In this document: piece after piece, positions 18,055-28,272 of the stretch
Numbering within the stretch: position 1 is the stretch's first letter
Layout: every line of letters starts with the position of its first letter
Notes under the pieces: generated by a model
The model's database searches: none
What the model was told of the DNA's origin: nothing
The model's input: only the letters and a program-made list of their open reading frames with translations
Program-made: the position numbers and the translations under genes
Origin: Ferrovibrio sp.
GTDB lineage: Bacteria > Pseudomonadota > Alphaproteobacteria > Ferrovibrionales > Ferrovibrionaceae
Assembly: GCF_019636075.1 (NCBI RefSeq)
Contig: NZ_JAHBYG010000001.1
Span: forward strand, 62,001-126,000
DNA length: 64,000 nt
Direction: 5' to 3'

Positions 18055-19224
18055 ATGAATATTCATGAATACCAGGCCAAGAGCCTGCTTGCTAAATATG
18101 GCGTCGCGGTCCCCCGCGGCGGCGTGGCATTCACCCCCGATGAGGCGGTTTCGGTCGCCCGCGAGCTGGGCGGCCCGGTCTGGGTCGTGAAGGCCCAGAT
18201 CCATGCCGGCGGTCGCGGCAAGGGCGGCGGCGTGAAGGTGGTGAAATCCATCGATGCGGTTCAGGAAACCGCGAAAAACATGCTGGGCATGACGCTGGTC
18301 ACTCATCAGACCGGCCCCGAAGGCAAGCTGGTGAAGCGCCTCTATGTCGAGGAAGGCTGCGACATCAAGCGGGAGCTGTATCTCGGCCTGCTGATCGACC
18401 GCGCCACTTCGCGCGTCACCGTGATGGCCTCCACCGAGGGTGGGATGGACATCGAGGAAGTGGCCGCCAAGCATCCCAAGAAGATTTTCAAGCTGGCCAT
18501 CGACCCGGTTACCGGCCTGCAGCCCTTCCATGCCCGCAAGATCGCCTTCGCGCTGAAGCTGAAGGACAAGCAGGTGGGTGCGGCGGTGAAGTTCCTCACC
18601 GCGATGTATCAGGCTTTCGTGGCGCTGGATGCCTCGATCGTCGAGATCAACCCGCTGGTGGTGACCGGCGCCGGCGACCTGATCGCGCTGGATGCCAAGA
18701 TGAACTTCGACGACAACGCGCTGTTCCGCCACAAGGATGTGGCCGAGATGCGCGACCCTGACGAAGAAGATCCGTCCGAACTGGAAGCCGCCAAGTACGA
18801 ACTCAACTACGTGAAGCTGGACGGCAAGATCGGCTGCATGGTGAATGGCGCCGGCCTGGCGATGGCCACCATGGACATCATCAAGCTGTATGGTTCCGAG
18901 CCCGCCAACTTCCTCGATGTGGGCGGCGGCGCCACCAAGGAACGCGTTACCGCAGCCTTCAAGATCATTCTCAAGGATCCCAATGTGAAGGGCATCCTGG
19001 TGAACATCTTCGGCGGCATCATGCGCTGCGACGTGATCGCCGAGGGCGTGATCGCTGCGGCCCGCGAAGTAAAGCTCGCCGTGCCGCTTGTTGTTCGCCT
19101 CGAGGGCACTAATGTTGATTTGGGCAAGAAGATCATGGCCGAGAGCGGCCTGCCGATCATCTCTGCCGACAATTTGGCTGATGCCGCCCAAAAGGTGGTG
19201 AAGGCCGTGAAGGAGGCCGCGTAA
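18055..19224 (+). CDS. sucC: Succinyl-CoA synthetase (ADP-forming) beta subunit
   Basis: A 389-residue SucC with N-terminal ATP-grasp domain ([38 protein letters not shown]) and C-terminal CoA-ligase domain ([38 protein letters not shown]). With SucD it makes ATP and succinate from succinyl-CoA in the TCA cycle. Its TAA shares one base with the sucD ATG, so the two chains are translated together. It heads the operon sucC-sucD-sucA-sucB-lpd. Confidence 0.98.
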   Translation: MNIHEYQAKSLLAKYGVAVPRGGVAFTPDEAVSVARELGGPVWVVKAQIHAGGRGKGGGVKVVKSIDAVQETAKNMLGMTLVTHQTGPEGKLVKRLYVEEGCDIKRELYLGLLIDRATSRVTVMASTEGGMDIEEVAAKHPKKIFKLAIDPVTGLQPFHARKIAFALKLKDKQVGAAVKFLTAMYQAFVALDASIVEINPLVVTGAGDLIALDAKMNFDDNALFRHKDVAEMRDPDEEDPSELEAAKYELNYVKLDGKIGCMVNGAGLAMATMDIIKLYGSEPANFLDVGGGATKERVTAAFKIILKDPNVKGILVNIFGGIMRCDVIAEGVIAAAREVKLAVPLVVRLEGTNVDLGKKIMAESGLPIISADNLADAAQKVVKAVKEAA

Positions 19225-20102
19225 TGGCTGTTCTCGTCAACAAGGACACCAAGGTCATCTGCCAGGGCATTACCGGCTCGCAGGGCACCTTCCATACCGA
19301 ACAAGCCATTGCCTACGGCACCAAGATGGTTGGCGGCGTCACGCCCGGCAAGGGCGGCAGCCAGCATCTGGGCCTGCCGGTCTTCGATACCGTGGCCGAT
19401 GCCGTGAAGAAGACCAAGGCCAGCGCCAGCGTCATTTATGTGCCGCCGCCGTTCGCCGCCGATTCGATCCTGGAAGCGATCGACGCCCAGCTCAAGCTGG
19501 TGGTCTGCATCACCGAAGGCATCCCGGTGCTGGACATGGTGCGCGTGAAGCGCGCTCTGGCCGGCAGCAAGACCCGCCTGATCGGCCCCAATTGCCCCGG
19601 CATCATCACGCCCGGCGAATGCAAGATCGGCATCATGCCCGGCCATATCCATCGTCGCGGCAAGGTGGGCATCGTGTCGCGTTCCGGCACGCTGACCTAT
19701 GAAGCCGTGGCGCAGACCACGGCGGCCGGCCTGGGCCAGACCACCTGCATCGGCATCGGTGGCGATCCGGTGAACGGCACCAATTTCATCGACTGCCTGG
19801 ACATGTTCCTCAAGGATCCCGAGACCGAGGCGATCATCATGATCGGCGAGATCGGCGGTTCGGCCGAGGAAGATGCCGCGGCCTTCCTGAAGAAGAGCAA
19901 GGTGAAGAAGCCCACGGTGGGTTTCATCGCTGGCCGCACGGCGCCTCCGGGCCGCCGCATGGGCCATGCCGGCGCGATCATTTCCGGCGGCAAGGGCGAT
20001 GCTGGCACCAAGCTCGAGGCCATGCGCTCCGCCGGTATCCGGGTTTCCGAAAGCCCGGCCGCGCTTGGTACCACTCTGGTTGATCTGTTGAACGGAAAGT
20101 AA
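19224..20102 (+). CDS. sucD: Succinyl-CoA synthetase alpha subunit
   Basis: A 292-residue SucD. The CoA-binding Rossmann fold begins [22 protein letters not shown]; the phosphorylated active-site His lies in [39 protein letters not shown] is also characteristic. It is the catalytic partner of SucC. A 55-base spacer with a strong hairpin separates it from sucA. Confidence 0.98.
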   Translation: MAVLVNKDTKVICQGITGSQGTFHTEQAIAYGTKMVGGVTPGKGGSQHLGLPVFDTVADAVKKTKASASVIYVPPPFAADSILEAIDAQLKLVVCITEGIPVLDMVRVKRALAGSKTRLIGPNCPGIITPGECKIGIMPGHIHRRGKVGIVSRSGTLTYEAVAQTTAAGLGQTTCIGIGGDPVNGTNFIDCLDMFLKDPETEAIIMIGEIGGSAEEDAAAFLKKSKVKKPTVGFIAGRTAPPGRRMGHAGAIISGGKGDAGTKLEAMRSAGIRVSESPAALGTTLVDLLNGK

Positions 20103-20120
20103 CGGCAAAACTCCAAGAGG

Positions 20121-20147
20121 GCGGCGCCGGCCAACAAGCGGCGCCGC
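20121..20147 (+). other. Hairpin in the sucD-sucA spacer
   Basis: GCGGCGCC (20121-20128) pairs perfectly with GGCGCCGC (20140-20147) across an 11-base loop, directly ahead of the sucA ribosome site. No T-tract follows, so it is more likely an RNA processing or stability element separating the sucCD and sucAB parts of the message. Confidence 0.5.
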
Positions 20148-20157
20148 GAAAAGCCCC

Positions 20158-23040
20158 ATGACGGCGCAGCTCGAACGCACCCAGTTCCTCTACGGCGGCA
20201 ATTCCAGCTTCGTGGAGGAGCTCTACGCCAAGTTCGTCGCCGATCCCAACAGCGTGGATGCCTCCTGGCGCGAATTCTTCGGCGCGCTGGGCGACAGTTT
20301 CGCCAGCCCGGCCCAGGCCAAGAGCCAGCCGAGCTGGCAGCCCAATCCGCCGCTGGTGCAGCTTGAGGACGAAGGCCTGCTGGGCAGCCAGGGCAAGGCC
20401 GCCAAGGCTGCCGAAAAGGCCTTGAAGGGCGGTGCCTCCGCTGCCGATGCCCGTGCCGCCGCGCTGGATACCATCCGCGCTGCCATGCTGATCCGCAATT
20501 ACCGCATCCGTGGCCATCTGATGGCCAACCTGGACCCGCTGGGCATCCAGGCGCCGGGCGCGCATCCCGAGCTGGAACCGCAATCCTATGGCTTCACCGA
20601 AGCCGACATGGACCGGCCGATCTTCATCGATTTCATGCTGGGCTTGGAAACCGCCTCGTTGCGCGAAATCCTGGAAATCCTGCGCCGCACCTATTGCTCC
20701 ACCATCGGCGTGGAGTTCATGCATATCTATCACCAGGAACAGAAGGCCTGGATCCAGCAGCGCATCGAGGGCCGCGACAAGGAAGTGCACTTCACCGACG
20801 AGGGCAAGCGCGCGATCCTGAACAAGCTGGTGGAAGCCGAGATTTTCGAGCGCTTCTGCCACATGAAGTTCACCGGCACCAAGCGTTTCGGCCTGGAAGG
20901 CGGCGAAGCGCTGATCCCGGCGCTGGAAGCCATCATCAAGCGCGGCGGCCAGCTCGGCCTGAAGGATATCGAGCTGGGCATGCCGCATCGCGGCCGCCTC
21001 AACCTGCTCGGCAATGTGATGGCCAAGCCCTATCGCGCCATCTTCTCCGAATTCAAGGGCATGGCCTATCACCCGGATGATTTCCAGGGTTCGGGCGATG
21101 TGAAGTATCACTTGGGCGTGTCGTCGGATCGTGAATTCGATGGCAACAAGGTGCATCTATCGCTGGCCGCCAATCCCTCGCATCTGGAAATCATCAATCC
21201 GGTCTGCCTGGGCAAGTCGCGCGCCAAGCAGACCCAGTTGGGCGATATCGAGCGCGAGCAGGTGCTCACCGTGCTGCTGCATGGCGATGCGGCTTTTGCC
21301 GGCCAGGGCGTGGTGGCGGAATGCTTCGCGCTTTCCGAGCTGCGCGGCTATCGCACCGGCGGCACCATCCATATCATCGTGAACAACCAGATCGGTTTCA
21401 CCACCAATCCCAGCTATTCGCGTTCCTCGCCCTATCCGTCGGATGGCGCCAAGGTGGTGCAGGCGCCGATCTTCCATGTGAATGGCGACGATCCGGAAGC
21501 GGTGACCCATGTGGCGAAGATCGCCATCGAGTTCCGCCAGATGTTCAAGAAGGATGTGGTGATCGACCTGTTCTGTTATCGCCGCCACGGCCATAACGAG
21601 ACCGACGATCCGTCCTTCACCCAGCCGATCATGTATCGCACCATCGCCAGCCATCCCACCACGCGGCAGCTTTATGCCAAGCGCCTGGTGGAAGAGGGCA
21701 CCATCAGCGAGGCCGGTGCCGAAGGCATGGTGACCGATTTCCAGAATCGGCTGGAAGAAGAACTGGAAGCCTCCAAGTCGTTCAAGCCCAACAAGGCGGA
21801 TTGGCTGGAAGGCAAATGGACCGGCCTGGAAATCGCCTCGGGCGACGAACGTCGCGGCACCACGGCGGTGGAGCTGGATGCGCTGCGCAAGGTGGGCGAA
21901 GCCATCACCACCGTGCCGGACGGTTTCAATATCCACAAGACGCTGACTCGCCAGCTGGCCGCCAAGAAGGCTGCCATCGATGCCGGCGAAGGCATCGACT
22001 GGGCCACGGCGGAAGCGCTGGCTTTCGGCTCGCTGATGCTGGAAGGCTATGGCGTGCGCCTGTCGGGCCAGGATTGCGGTCGCGGCACCTTCTCGCAGCG
22101 CCACAGCGTCTGGCATGACCAGCAGACCGAAGAGCGCTATGTGCCGCTCAATCATATCAAGGAAGGCCAGGCCAATTACGAGGTGATCGACAGCCTGCTG
22201 TCGGAAGCCGCCGTGCTCGGCTACGAATACGGCTACAGCCTGGCCGAGCCGAATACCCTGGTGATGTGGGAAGGCCAGTTCGGCGATTTCGCCAATGGCG
22301 CCCAGGTGGTGTTCGACCAGTTCATCTCGTCGGGCGAAGCCAAGTGGATGCGCATGTCGGGCCTGGCCGTGCTGTTGCCGCATGGCTATGAGGGCCAGGG
22401 GCCTGAGCATAGTTCGGCCCGCCTGGAGCGGTATCTCCAGCTCTGCGCCGAAGACAACATGCAGGTGGCCAATTGCAGCACGCCGGCCAATTACTTCCAC
22501 ATCCTGCGCCGGCAGCTGCACCGCAAGTTCCGCAAGCCGCTGATCCTGATGACGCCGAAATCGCTGCTGCGTCACAAGCTGGCGGTGTCCAAGCTGGCCG
22601 ATATGGGCCCGGGCACCACCTTCCACCGCGTGCTGTGGGACGACAAGCAGCCCAGCACGGACGACAAGATCAAGCGCATCGTGGTCTGCACCGGCAAGGT
22701 CTATTACGACCTGTTCGAGGAGCGCGAGAAGCGTGAATTGAAGGATACCGTGATCCTGCGCGTCGAGCAGCTCTATCCGTTCCCGCACAAGGCGCTGGTG
22801 GCCGAGATGGGCCGCTACAAGAATGCCAAGACCGTGGTGTGGGCCCAGGAAGAGCCGAAGAACATGGGTGCCTGGACTTTCGTCGAGCCGCATCTGGAGA
22901 AGGTCCAGATCGAACTCGGCCTCAAGGCCAAGCGTCCGATCTATGCCGGTCGGGTGGAAGCCGCTTCGCCCGCCACCGGCCTGATGAGCAAGCATAATCA
23001 GCAACAGGCTAAGCTGGTGGACGATGCCCTGACCGCCTGA
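20158..23040 (+). CDS. sucA: 2-Oxoglutarate dehydrogenase E1 component
   Basis: A 960-residue thiamine-diphosphate enzyme. The N-terminal FLYGGNSSFVEELYAKFVADP segment is the piece that docks to E2. Active-site stretches include GMPHRGRLNLLGNVM, the ThDP site HGDAAFAGQGVVAE to NNQIGFTT, CYRRHGHNETDDPSFTQP and GRGTFSQRH. It decarboxylates 2-oxoglutarate and passes the succinyl group to SucB lipoate. It lies inside the TCA operon, downstream of sucD and 51 bases before sucB. Confidence 0.98.
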   Translation: MTAQLERTQFLYGGNSSFVEELYAKFVADPNSVDASWREFFGALGDSFASPAQAKSQPSWQPNPPLVQLEDEGLLGSQGKAAKAAEKALKGGASAADARAAALDTIRAAMLIRNYRIRGHLMANLDPLGIQAPGAHPELEPQSYGFTEADMDRPIFIDFMLGLETASLREILEILRRTYCSTIGVEFMHIYHQEQKAWIQQRIEGRDKEVHFTDEGKRAILNKLVEAEIFERFCHMKFTGTKRFGLEGGEALIPALEAIIKRGGQLGLKDIELGMPHRGRLNLLGNVMAKPYRAIFSEFKGMAYHPDDFQGSGDVKYHLGVSSDREFDGNKVHLSLAANPSHLEIINPVCLGKSRAKQTQLGDIEREQVLTVLLHGDAAFAGQGVVAECFALSELRGYRTGGTIHIIVNNQIGFTTNPSYSRSSPYPSDGAKVVQAPIFHVNGDDPEAVTHVAKIAIEFRQMFKKDVVIDLFCYRRHGHNETDDPSFTQPIMYRTIASHPTTRQLYAKRLVEEGTISEAGAEGMVTDFQNRLEEELEASKSFKPNKADWLEGKWTGLEIASGDERRGTTAVELDALRKVGEAITTVPDGFNIHKTLTRQLAAKKAAIDAGEGIDWATAEALAFGSLMLEGYGVRLSGQDCGRGTFSQRHSVWHDQQTEERYVPLNHIKEGQANYEVIDSLLSEAAVLGYEYGYSLAEPNTLVMWEGQFGDFANGAQVVFDQFISSGEAKWMRMSGLAVLLPHGYEGQGPEHSSARLERYLQLCAEDNMQVANCSTPANYFHILRRQLHRKFRKPLILMTPKSLLRHKLAVSKLADMGPGTTFHRVLWDDKQPSTDDKIKRIVVCTGKVYYDLFEEREKRELKDTVILRVEQLYPFPHKALVAEMGRYKNAKTVVWAQEEPKNMGAWTFVEPHLEKVQIELGLKAKRPIYAGRVEAASPATGLMSKHNQQQAKLVDDALTA

Positions 23041-23091
23041 GCGGTCTTGGCATCACGCCGGCGCATCACGAATTAGACAGAGGAATGCATC

Positions 23092-24318
23092 ATGGCTGTT
23101 GAAATCCGCGTGCCGCAATTGGCCGAATCGATCTCCGAAGCCACGGTTGGCAAATGGTCGGTGAAGGCCGGCGACAGCGTCGCTCGCGACCAGTTGCTGG
23201 TGGAACTGGAGACCGACAAGGTCACGGTCGAGGTGAATGCGCCGGAAGCCGGCAGCGTTGGCGAAATCCTGGCCGCCGAGGGCGCCACCGTCACGGTGGG
23301 CGCCCTGCTGGCCACGATCACTGCCGGCGCTGGCGGTGCCAAGGCCGCTGCCGCGCCTGCCAAGCCGGCGCCCGCTGCTGCCCCGGCTCCTGCACCGGCG
23401 CCTGCTGCCGCCCCGGCTGCTGCAGCCGGCAAGGCCGCTGGCCAGCCGCTGCCGGCTGCCGCCAAACTGGCTGCCGAGAATAACGTGAATGTTTCCGGCG
23501 TGTCCGGCTCCGGCAAGGATGGCCGGGTCACCAAGGGCGATGTGGCTGCCCTGCTGGCTTCTGGCCCCGCGCCGGCTGCCGCCAAGCCGGCGGCGCCTTC
23601 GGGCCCGCGTGCCAATGCCGAGCGCGAAGAGCGCCAGCGCATGTCCAAGCTGCGCCAGGTGATCGCCCGCCGCCTGAAGGAGGCGCAGAACACCGCCGCC
23701 ATGCTCACCACCTTCAACGAGGTGGACATGAGCGCGCTGATGGCTGCCCGCAAGCAATATGTCGATGGCTTCGAGAAGAAGCACGGCGTGCGTCTCGGCT
23801 TCATGTCGTTCTTCGTGAAGGCCTGCGTGCAGGCGCTGAAGGAATTCCCGGCGGTGAATGCCGAGATCGACGGCGAAGACATCGTTTTCAAGAATTACTT
23901 CAACATCGGTTGCGCGGTTTCCACGCCCACCGGCCTGGTGGTTCCGGTGATCCGCGATGCCGATCAGCAGTCTTTCGCCGGCATTGAAAAGACCATCTCC
24001 GATCTCGGCAAGCGCGCCCGCGATGGCAAGCTCGGCATCGACGAGTTGCAGGGCGGCAGCTTCAGCATCACTAATGGCGGCGTGTTCGGCTCGCTGATGA
24101 GCACCCCGATCATCAACCCGCCGCAATCGGCCATCCTGGGCATGCACAAGATCCAGGATCGTCCGATGGCCGTTGGCGGCCAGGTGGTGATCCGCCCGAT
24201 GATGTATCTGGCGCTGAGCTACGATCACCGCATCATCGATGGCCGCGAGGCGGTCAGCTTCCTGGTGCGCGTGAAGGAAAGCATCGAAGATCCGCAGCGC
24301 CTGCTGTTCGAGGTGTGA
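23092..24318 (+). CDS. sucB: Dihydrolipoyllysine-residue succinyltransferase (E2 of 2-oxoglutarate dehydrogenase)
   Basis: A 408-residue E2. Residues 1-77 form one lipoyl domain with the modified Lys in [11 protein letters not shown]. An Ala/Pro-rich linker follows, then an E3-binding domain ([28 protein letters not shown]) and the catalytic acyltransferase domain ending [18 protein letters not shown] with the catalytic His. It moves the succinyl group from lipoate to CoA. AGAGGA before the ATG is a clear ribosome site. lpd begins 4 bases after its stop. Confidence 0.98.
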   Translation: MAVEIRVPQLAESISEATVGKWSVKAGDSVARDQLLVELETDKVTVEVNAPEAGSVGEILAAEGATVTVGALLATITAGAGGAKAAAAPAKPAPAAAPAPAPAPAAAPAAAAGKAAGQPLPAAAKLAAENNVNVSGVSGSGKDGRVTKGDVAALLASGPAPAAAKPAAPSGPRANAEREERQRMSKLRQVIARRLKEAQNTAAMLTTFNEVDMSALMAARKQYVDGFEKKHGVRLGFMSFFVKACVQALKEFPAVNAEIDGEDIVFKNYFNIGCAVSTPTGLVVPVIRDADQQSFAGIEKTISDLGKRARDGKLGIDELQGGSFSITNGGVFGSLMSTPIINPPQSAILGMHKIQDRPMAVGGQVVIRPMMYLALSYDHRIIDGREAVSFLVRVKESIEDPQRLLFEV

Positions 24319-24322
24319 TCCG

Positions 24323-25717
24323 ATGAGCGAACAAGCTTTCGATATCGTTGTTGTCGGCGCCGGCCCTGGCGGTTACACCGCTGCCATCCGGGCGGCGCAG
24401 TTGGGCTTCTCTGTTGCCTGCATCGAGAAGGATCCGGGTCTCGGCGGCACCTGCACCAATGTGGGCTGCATTCCGTCCAAGGCTTTGCTGCATTCCTCCG
24501 AGCTGTATCACGAAGCCGCTCATGGCTTCGCGCAGCATGGCATCACCGTTGGCAAGCTCGGTCTCGATCTGCCGGCCATGATGGCGCAGAAACAGAGCGT
24601 GGTTACGTCGTCCAACAAGGGCATCGAATTCCTGTTCAAGAAGAACAAGATCACGTGGTTCAAGGGCGAGGGCAGCCTGCTGGGCGGCGGAAAGGTGCAG
24701 GTCGGCGAAGATACGCTGAGCGCCAAGCATATCATTCTGGCGCCGGGCTCCGAAGTGACCCCGCTGCCGGGCATCGATATCGATGAAGACAAGGTGGTGT
24801 CGTCCACCGGCGCGCTCAAGCTGGCTGCCGTGCCGAAGACCATGGTGGTGATCGGCGGCGGCGTGATCGGCCTCGAATTGGGTTCGGTCTGGAGCCGCCT
24901 GGGCGCCGAAGTGACAGTGGTGGAATTCCTCGACCGCATCCTGCCCACCAATGATGGTGAAGTGTCCAAGCAGATGCAGCGCGTGCTGGCCAAGCAGGGC
25001 ATGAAGTTCAAGCTCGGCACCAAGGTCACGGCTGCCAAGGCCTCCAAGAAGGGCGTCACGCTTACCGTGGCGCCGGCAGCGGGCGGCGATGCCGAAGAGA
25101 TCGCGGCCGATGTGGTGCTGGTCTCGATCGGTCGCCGGCCCTACACCAAGGGTCTCGGCCTGGGCAAGGCCGGCGTGGAGCTGGATGAACGCGGTCGCAT
25201 CAAGGTGGACGATCATTTCGCCACCACGGCGCCGGGCGTCTATGCCATCGGCGACTGCATCCGTGGCGCCATGCTGGCGCACAAGGCGGAGGAAGAGGGC
25301 GTGGTGCTGGCCGAAATGCTGGCCGGCCAGAAGCCGCATATCAACTACGATGCCATTCCCGGCGTGGTCTATACCTGGCCTGAAGTGGCCAGCGTGGGCA
25401 AAACCGAGGAAGAGCTCAAGGCTGCCGGCGTGCAATACAAGGCGGGCAAATTCCCCTTCACGGCGAATGCCCGCGCCCGCGCCATGACCATGACCGACGG
25501 TTTCGTGAAGATCCTCGAGGATGCGGCCACCCAGAAAATCGTGGGTTGCCATATCATCGGCGCCGATGCCGGCCATATCCTGCAGGAAGTGGTGCTGGCC
25601 ATCGAATTCGGCGCGTCGGCGGAGGATATCTACCGCACCGTGCATTCCCATCCGGCTCTGAGCGAGGCGGTGAAGGAAGCGGCTCTCGCGGTGGATGGTC
25701 GCGCCATCAACATCTGA
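24323..25717 (+). CDS. lpdA: Dihydrolipoyl dehydrogenase (E3)
   Basis: A 464-residue flavoprotein. The FAD-binding GAGPGGYTAAIRAAQLG, the redox disulfide GGTCTNVGCIPSKALL, the NAD-binding GGGVIGLELGSVWSRLG and the C-terminal His-Glu pair in HSHPALSEAVKEA are all present. It reoxidises dihydrolipoamide on SucB with NAD+. Position right behind sucB suggests it is the E3 of this complex, though it may also serve other dehydrogenases. Confidence 0.97.
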   Translation: MSEQAFDIVVVGAGPGGYTAAIRAAQLGFSVACIEKDPGLGGTCTNVGCIPSKALLHSSELYHEAAHGFAQHGITVGKLGLDLPAMMAQKQSVVTSSNKGIEFLFKKNKITWFKGEGSLLGGGKVQVGEDTLSAKHIILAPGSEVTPLPGIDIDEDKVVSSTGALKLAAVPKTMVVIGGGVIGLELGSVWSRLGAEVTVVEFLDRILPTNDGEVSKQMQRVLAKQGMKFKLGTKVTAAKASKKGVTLTVAPAAGGDAEEIAADVVLVSIGRRPYTKGLGLGKAGVELDERGRIKVDDHFATTAPGVYAIGDCIRGAMLAHKAEEEGVVLAEMLAGQKPHINYDAIPGVVYTWPEVASVGKTEEELKAAGVQYKAGKFPFTANARARAMTMTDGFVKILEDAATQKIVGCHIIGADAGHILQEVVLAIEFGASAEDIYRTVHSHPALSEAVKEAALAVDGRAINI

Positions 25718-25736
25718 GTTGAAGCCTTGTTGAATT

Positions 25737-25780
25737 AAGGGCGCCGCCGGTGTCAGTATGGCACCGGTGAAGGGGCCCTT
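25737..25780 (+). promoter_or_regulatory. Bulged hairpin containing the ribosome site of the PAS gene
   Basis: Outer arms AAGGGC (25737-25742) and GCCCTT (25775-25780) and inner arms CCGGTG (25747-25752) and CACCGG (25762-25767) pair perfectly. The purine-rich GAAGGGG ribosome site lies on the 3' side internal loop and outer arm, and the ATG follows at once. The fold could hide the ribosome site or end the lpd message. Confidence 0.55.
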
Positions 25781-26311
25781 ATGACGCAATTCATGCAGAA
25801 TGCATTCGGCCGGACCGGCGAGCGGCTCGAAACCAGCGAATTGTTCCGCGAGATTCCGGCGCCGGTCGATCCGCGTTGCCAGGCGATGGCGGCGTTATGG
25901 GTTGAGTTATGCCCGGCCGACAGTCTGCCCGCGCGATCGGATTTCACCTTCGAGCGCCTGCAGGCCATCGGCGTGCTCGGCAATACTTTCGTGATCGAAC
26001 CGATCGGTGCGCATGCCGTGTATGGCATCGATTGGCGCTATCGCCTGATGGGCACCAATATCGCTTGGATGTTCGGCTCCGATCCCACCGGGCTGCCCTT
26101 CTCCGAACATTTCCTGCCCGATGAAGCCCGCGTCTGCATCGATTTTTCCAACCAGGTGGCGGCGTCGCGCAAACCGGTCTTCCTGATGGGCAAACTGCGT
26201 TCCGGCGATTACAGCGGCACGCTGGAAACCATGTCGCTGCCCGTGCTGGCGCCCGATGGCGAAGCCGTCTGGCTGCTCGGCGTCAGCTTCGCCGCCATCG
26301 ACAAGGGGTGA
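25781..26311 (+). CDS. PAS-domain protein (PAS_5 type)
   Basis: A 176-residue soluble protein. The core from about residue 50 (RLQAIGVLGNTFVIEPI, DWRYRLMGTNIAWMFGSDPTG, then ETMSLPVLAPDGEAVWLLGVSF) resembles the single-domain PAS_5 proteins abundant in Rhodospirillales. There is no kinase, cyclase or DNA-binding part, so it would act as a stand-alone sensor or partner protein. The ligand is unknown. It has the same architecture as the PAS gene at 60800-61387. It ends 4 bases from the convergent dehydrogenase gene. Confidence 0.75.
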   Translation: MTQFMQNAFGRTGERLETSELFREIPAPVDPRCQAMAALWVELCPADSLPARSDFTFERLQAIGVLGNTFVIEPIGAHAVYGIDWRYRLMGTNIAWMFGSDPTGLPFSEHFLPDEARVCIDFSNQVAASRKPVFLMGKLRSGDYSGTLETMSLPVLAPDGEAVWLLGVSFAAIDKG

Positions 26312-26314
26312 GCC

Positions 26315-27313
26315 TCAGAGCAACCCGGCGATCACGCGGTCCGGCGGGGCATGGCCGTCGGCGAAGGTCTTGATGTTGATGATCACCTTCTCGCCCATGT
26401 CGACGCGGCCTTCCAGGGTTGCCGAGCCCATATGCGGCAGCAGCACCACGTTTTTCAATTCCAGCAGCTTCGGATTCACCGAAGGCTCATGCTCGAATAC
26501 GTCCAGGCCGGCGCCGGCAATCTCGCTCTTGCGCAGTTTGCGGATCAGGGCGTTCTCGTCGATCACCTCGCCGCGCGCGGTGTTGACCAGATAGGCATGC
26601 GGCTGCAGCAGGTCGAGCCGGCGCGCCGAGAGCAGATGGAAGGTGGCCGGCGTGTGCGGGCAGTTCACCGAGATGATGTCCATGCGCGCCAACATCTGGT
26701 CCAGGCTCTCCCAATAGGTGGCCTCCAGTTCCTGCTCCACGCTTTCATGCACGCGCTTGCGGTTATGGTAATGGATCGACAGGCCGAAAGCCTTGGCGCG
26801 GCGGGCCAGTGCCTGGCCGATGCGGCCCATGCCGATGATGCCGAGCCGTTTGCCCCAGATGCGCTGGCCGAGCATCCAGGTGGGCGACCAGCCAGACCAT
26901 TCGCCGCCGCTGTTGCGCAGCGCGTTGGCGCCTTCGATCAGCCGGCGCGGCACGGCCAGGATCAAGGCCATGGTCATGTCGGCGGTATCTTCGGTCAGCA
27001 CGCCGGGGGTGTTGGTCACGGTCACGCCGCGTTGGCGGGCGGCGGCCAGATCGATATGGTCCACGCCGGTGCCGAAATTGGCGATCAGGCGGAAATTCGG
27101 GCCGGCATGGGCCAGCACGGCGCCGTCGATGCGGTCGGTAAGGGTGGGCACGAGCACGTCGGCGGTTTTCACCGCCTCGATCAGTTCGGCCTGGCTGAGC
27201 GGCTTGTCGGCCAGGTTCAGCTTGGCATCGAACAGCTCCATCATCCGGGTTTCGATCGGATCCGGCAGCTTGCGGGTGACAACCACCAGCGGGCGTTTTT
27301 TCTGAGTCGGCAT
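26315..27313 (-). CDS. D-2-hydroxyacid dehydrogenase (glyoxylate/hydroxypyruvate reductase-like)
   Basis: About 332 residues of the D-isomer 2-hydroxyacid dehydrogenase family. The substrate-binding loop is ANFGTGVDHIDLAAARQRG, the NAD(P) site is LGIIGMGRIGQALARRAKAFG, and the catalytic Arg, Glu and His appear in VNTARGE, FEHEP and LLPHMGSAT. It likely reduces glyoxylate or a related 2-oxoacid, using NADPH if the NRKR after the second beta strand binds phosphate. A start three codons upstream (27322) is equally possible. It is transcribed alone on the minus strand. Confidence 0.9.
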   Translation of the reverse strand: MPTQKKRPLVVVTRKLPDPIETRMMELFDAKLNLADKPLSQAELIEAVKTADVLVPTLTDRIDGAVLAHAGPNFRLIANFGTGVDHIDLAAARQRGVTVTNTPGVLTEDTADMTMALILAVPRRLIEGANALRNSGGEWSGWSPTWMLGQRIWGKRLGIIGMGRIGQALARRAKAFGLSIHYHNRKRVHESVEQELEATYWESLDQMLARMDIISVNCPHTPATFHLLSARRLDLLQPHAYLVNTARGEVIDENALIRKLRKSEIAGAGLDVFEHEPSVNPKLLELKNVVLLPHMGSATLEGRVDMGEKVIINIKTFADGHAPPDRVIAGLL

Positions 27314-27365
27314 GCGGTTCAATCCGGCGCGATTAGGGCTGTACCCCAGGCCTGCCCCCCCGGAC

Positions 27366-27405
27366 GTATCCTTCTGGGCCTATCCTTGTGGGCGTATCCT
27401 TCGCG
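27366..27405. repeat. Three 14-base direct repeats
   Basis: TATCCTT recurs at 27367, 27381 and 27395 within the unit GTATCCTTCTGGGC, giving a regular 14-base period in the spacer upstream of the hydroxyacid dehydrogenase. A second duplicated word, CTTACTGAACGT, occurs at 27501-27512 and 27523-27534, the latter overlapping the end of the lipoprotein gene. Confidence 0.85.
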
Positions 27406-27523
27406 TCTTGCTTAGCAGATTGGCGGGCCGGAAACAAACGGCCAGACCGCATCGTTTAAGCGGATTCGGGGCATTCCTGCCCCGAATCCCGCCAGTTCCC
27501 CTTACTGAACGTCCAGGCTTGGC

Positions 27524-28192
27524 TTACTGAACGTAAAGGGGCATATACGAGCGGATGGATTTTTCCAGCTCCGCGTCCAGATCATTCATGGCCAAGCGGA
27601 TCAGGTCGTGGATCAGCCGGTCGCGATCATTCAGCGTGGCCTTTTCGCTCAGCGTGTTGGCGCGCTTGGCCGAGGCAGCCGCCTCGCCCACCTTGAAGCC
27701 GCGGGCATCGCGCAACTCCACCGCCATTTCCACGCTCACCTCGAAGCGGGCAACCTGGTCGGTAGTGAAATTGCCGCGCAGGCCGGGCGTCTTGGCAATG
27801 TCCTGCTCGATCACGCTGGCATCTTTGATCACGACACGCAGGCTGTTGGGCTGGCTGTTATCCAGGCGCACCCGGTCGCGCACCCAGCGTTCGGCCACCC
27901 GGGCCGGCGGCTGCGGCAACAGATGCTCGATATGAGGATCCTGGAAGCTGGGCTTGAATTCGGTGATCGTATCCACGCTGCCGGCAGCGAAAGTCAGCAC
28001 CGGGCGATGCGCGAAGCTGATTTCCGGCAACACCAGGCGCTCCGGTTCCGGCGTCTGGCAGCCGGTCAGGGCCAGCGGCAAGCCCAGGGACAGGCCCAGC
28101 GCGGCGCGCATGAGGCTGCGCCGGTTGAACGCGGCTTTGGGCGAAGATTCGGGCGAAGAAATAGTCTGGAGCGGCAAAATCTCGGTCCGCAT
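27524..28192 (-). CDS. Putative lipoprotein of unknown function
   Basis: A 222-residue exported protein. The signal reads NRRSLMRAALGLSLGLPLALTGCQTPEP: two Arg, a hydrophobic stretch and a lipobox ending in Cys, so it should be a lipoprotein, perhaps exported by Tat. The mature part has no domain I can name; it contains SFAHRPVLTFAAGSVDTITEF and a charged helical C-terminal half. GGGAG lies 9 bases ahead of the ATG at 28192; a GTG/ATG start at 28207 is less likely. It is a single gene with hslO about 80 bases upstream on the same strand. Confidence 0.72.
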   Translation of the reverse strand: MRTEILPLQTISSPESSPKAAFNRRSLMRAALGLSLGLPLALTGCQTPEPERLVLPEISFAHRPVLTFAAGSVDTITEFKPSFQDPHIEHLLPQPPARVAERWVRDRVRLDNSQPNSLRVVIKDASVIEQDIAKTPGLRGNFTTDQVARFEVSVEMAVELRDARGFKVGEAAASAKRANTLSEKATLNDRDRLIHDLIRLAMNDLDAELEKSIRSYMPLYVQ

Positions 28193-28272
28193 GGCGGCTA
28201 CTCCCATTGGCGATTATGGACAATCAAGCTAGGCCCATAGCTAGGGGGCCGAATGGGGCGATTTCAAGGCTT

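Noticed and set aside
21157-23004. 615-codon minus-strand frame opposite sucA
   Set aside because: It is a codon-bias shadow of the certain sucA gene and resembles no protein family.
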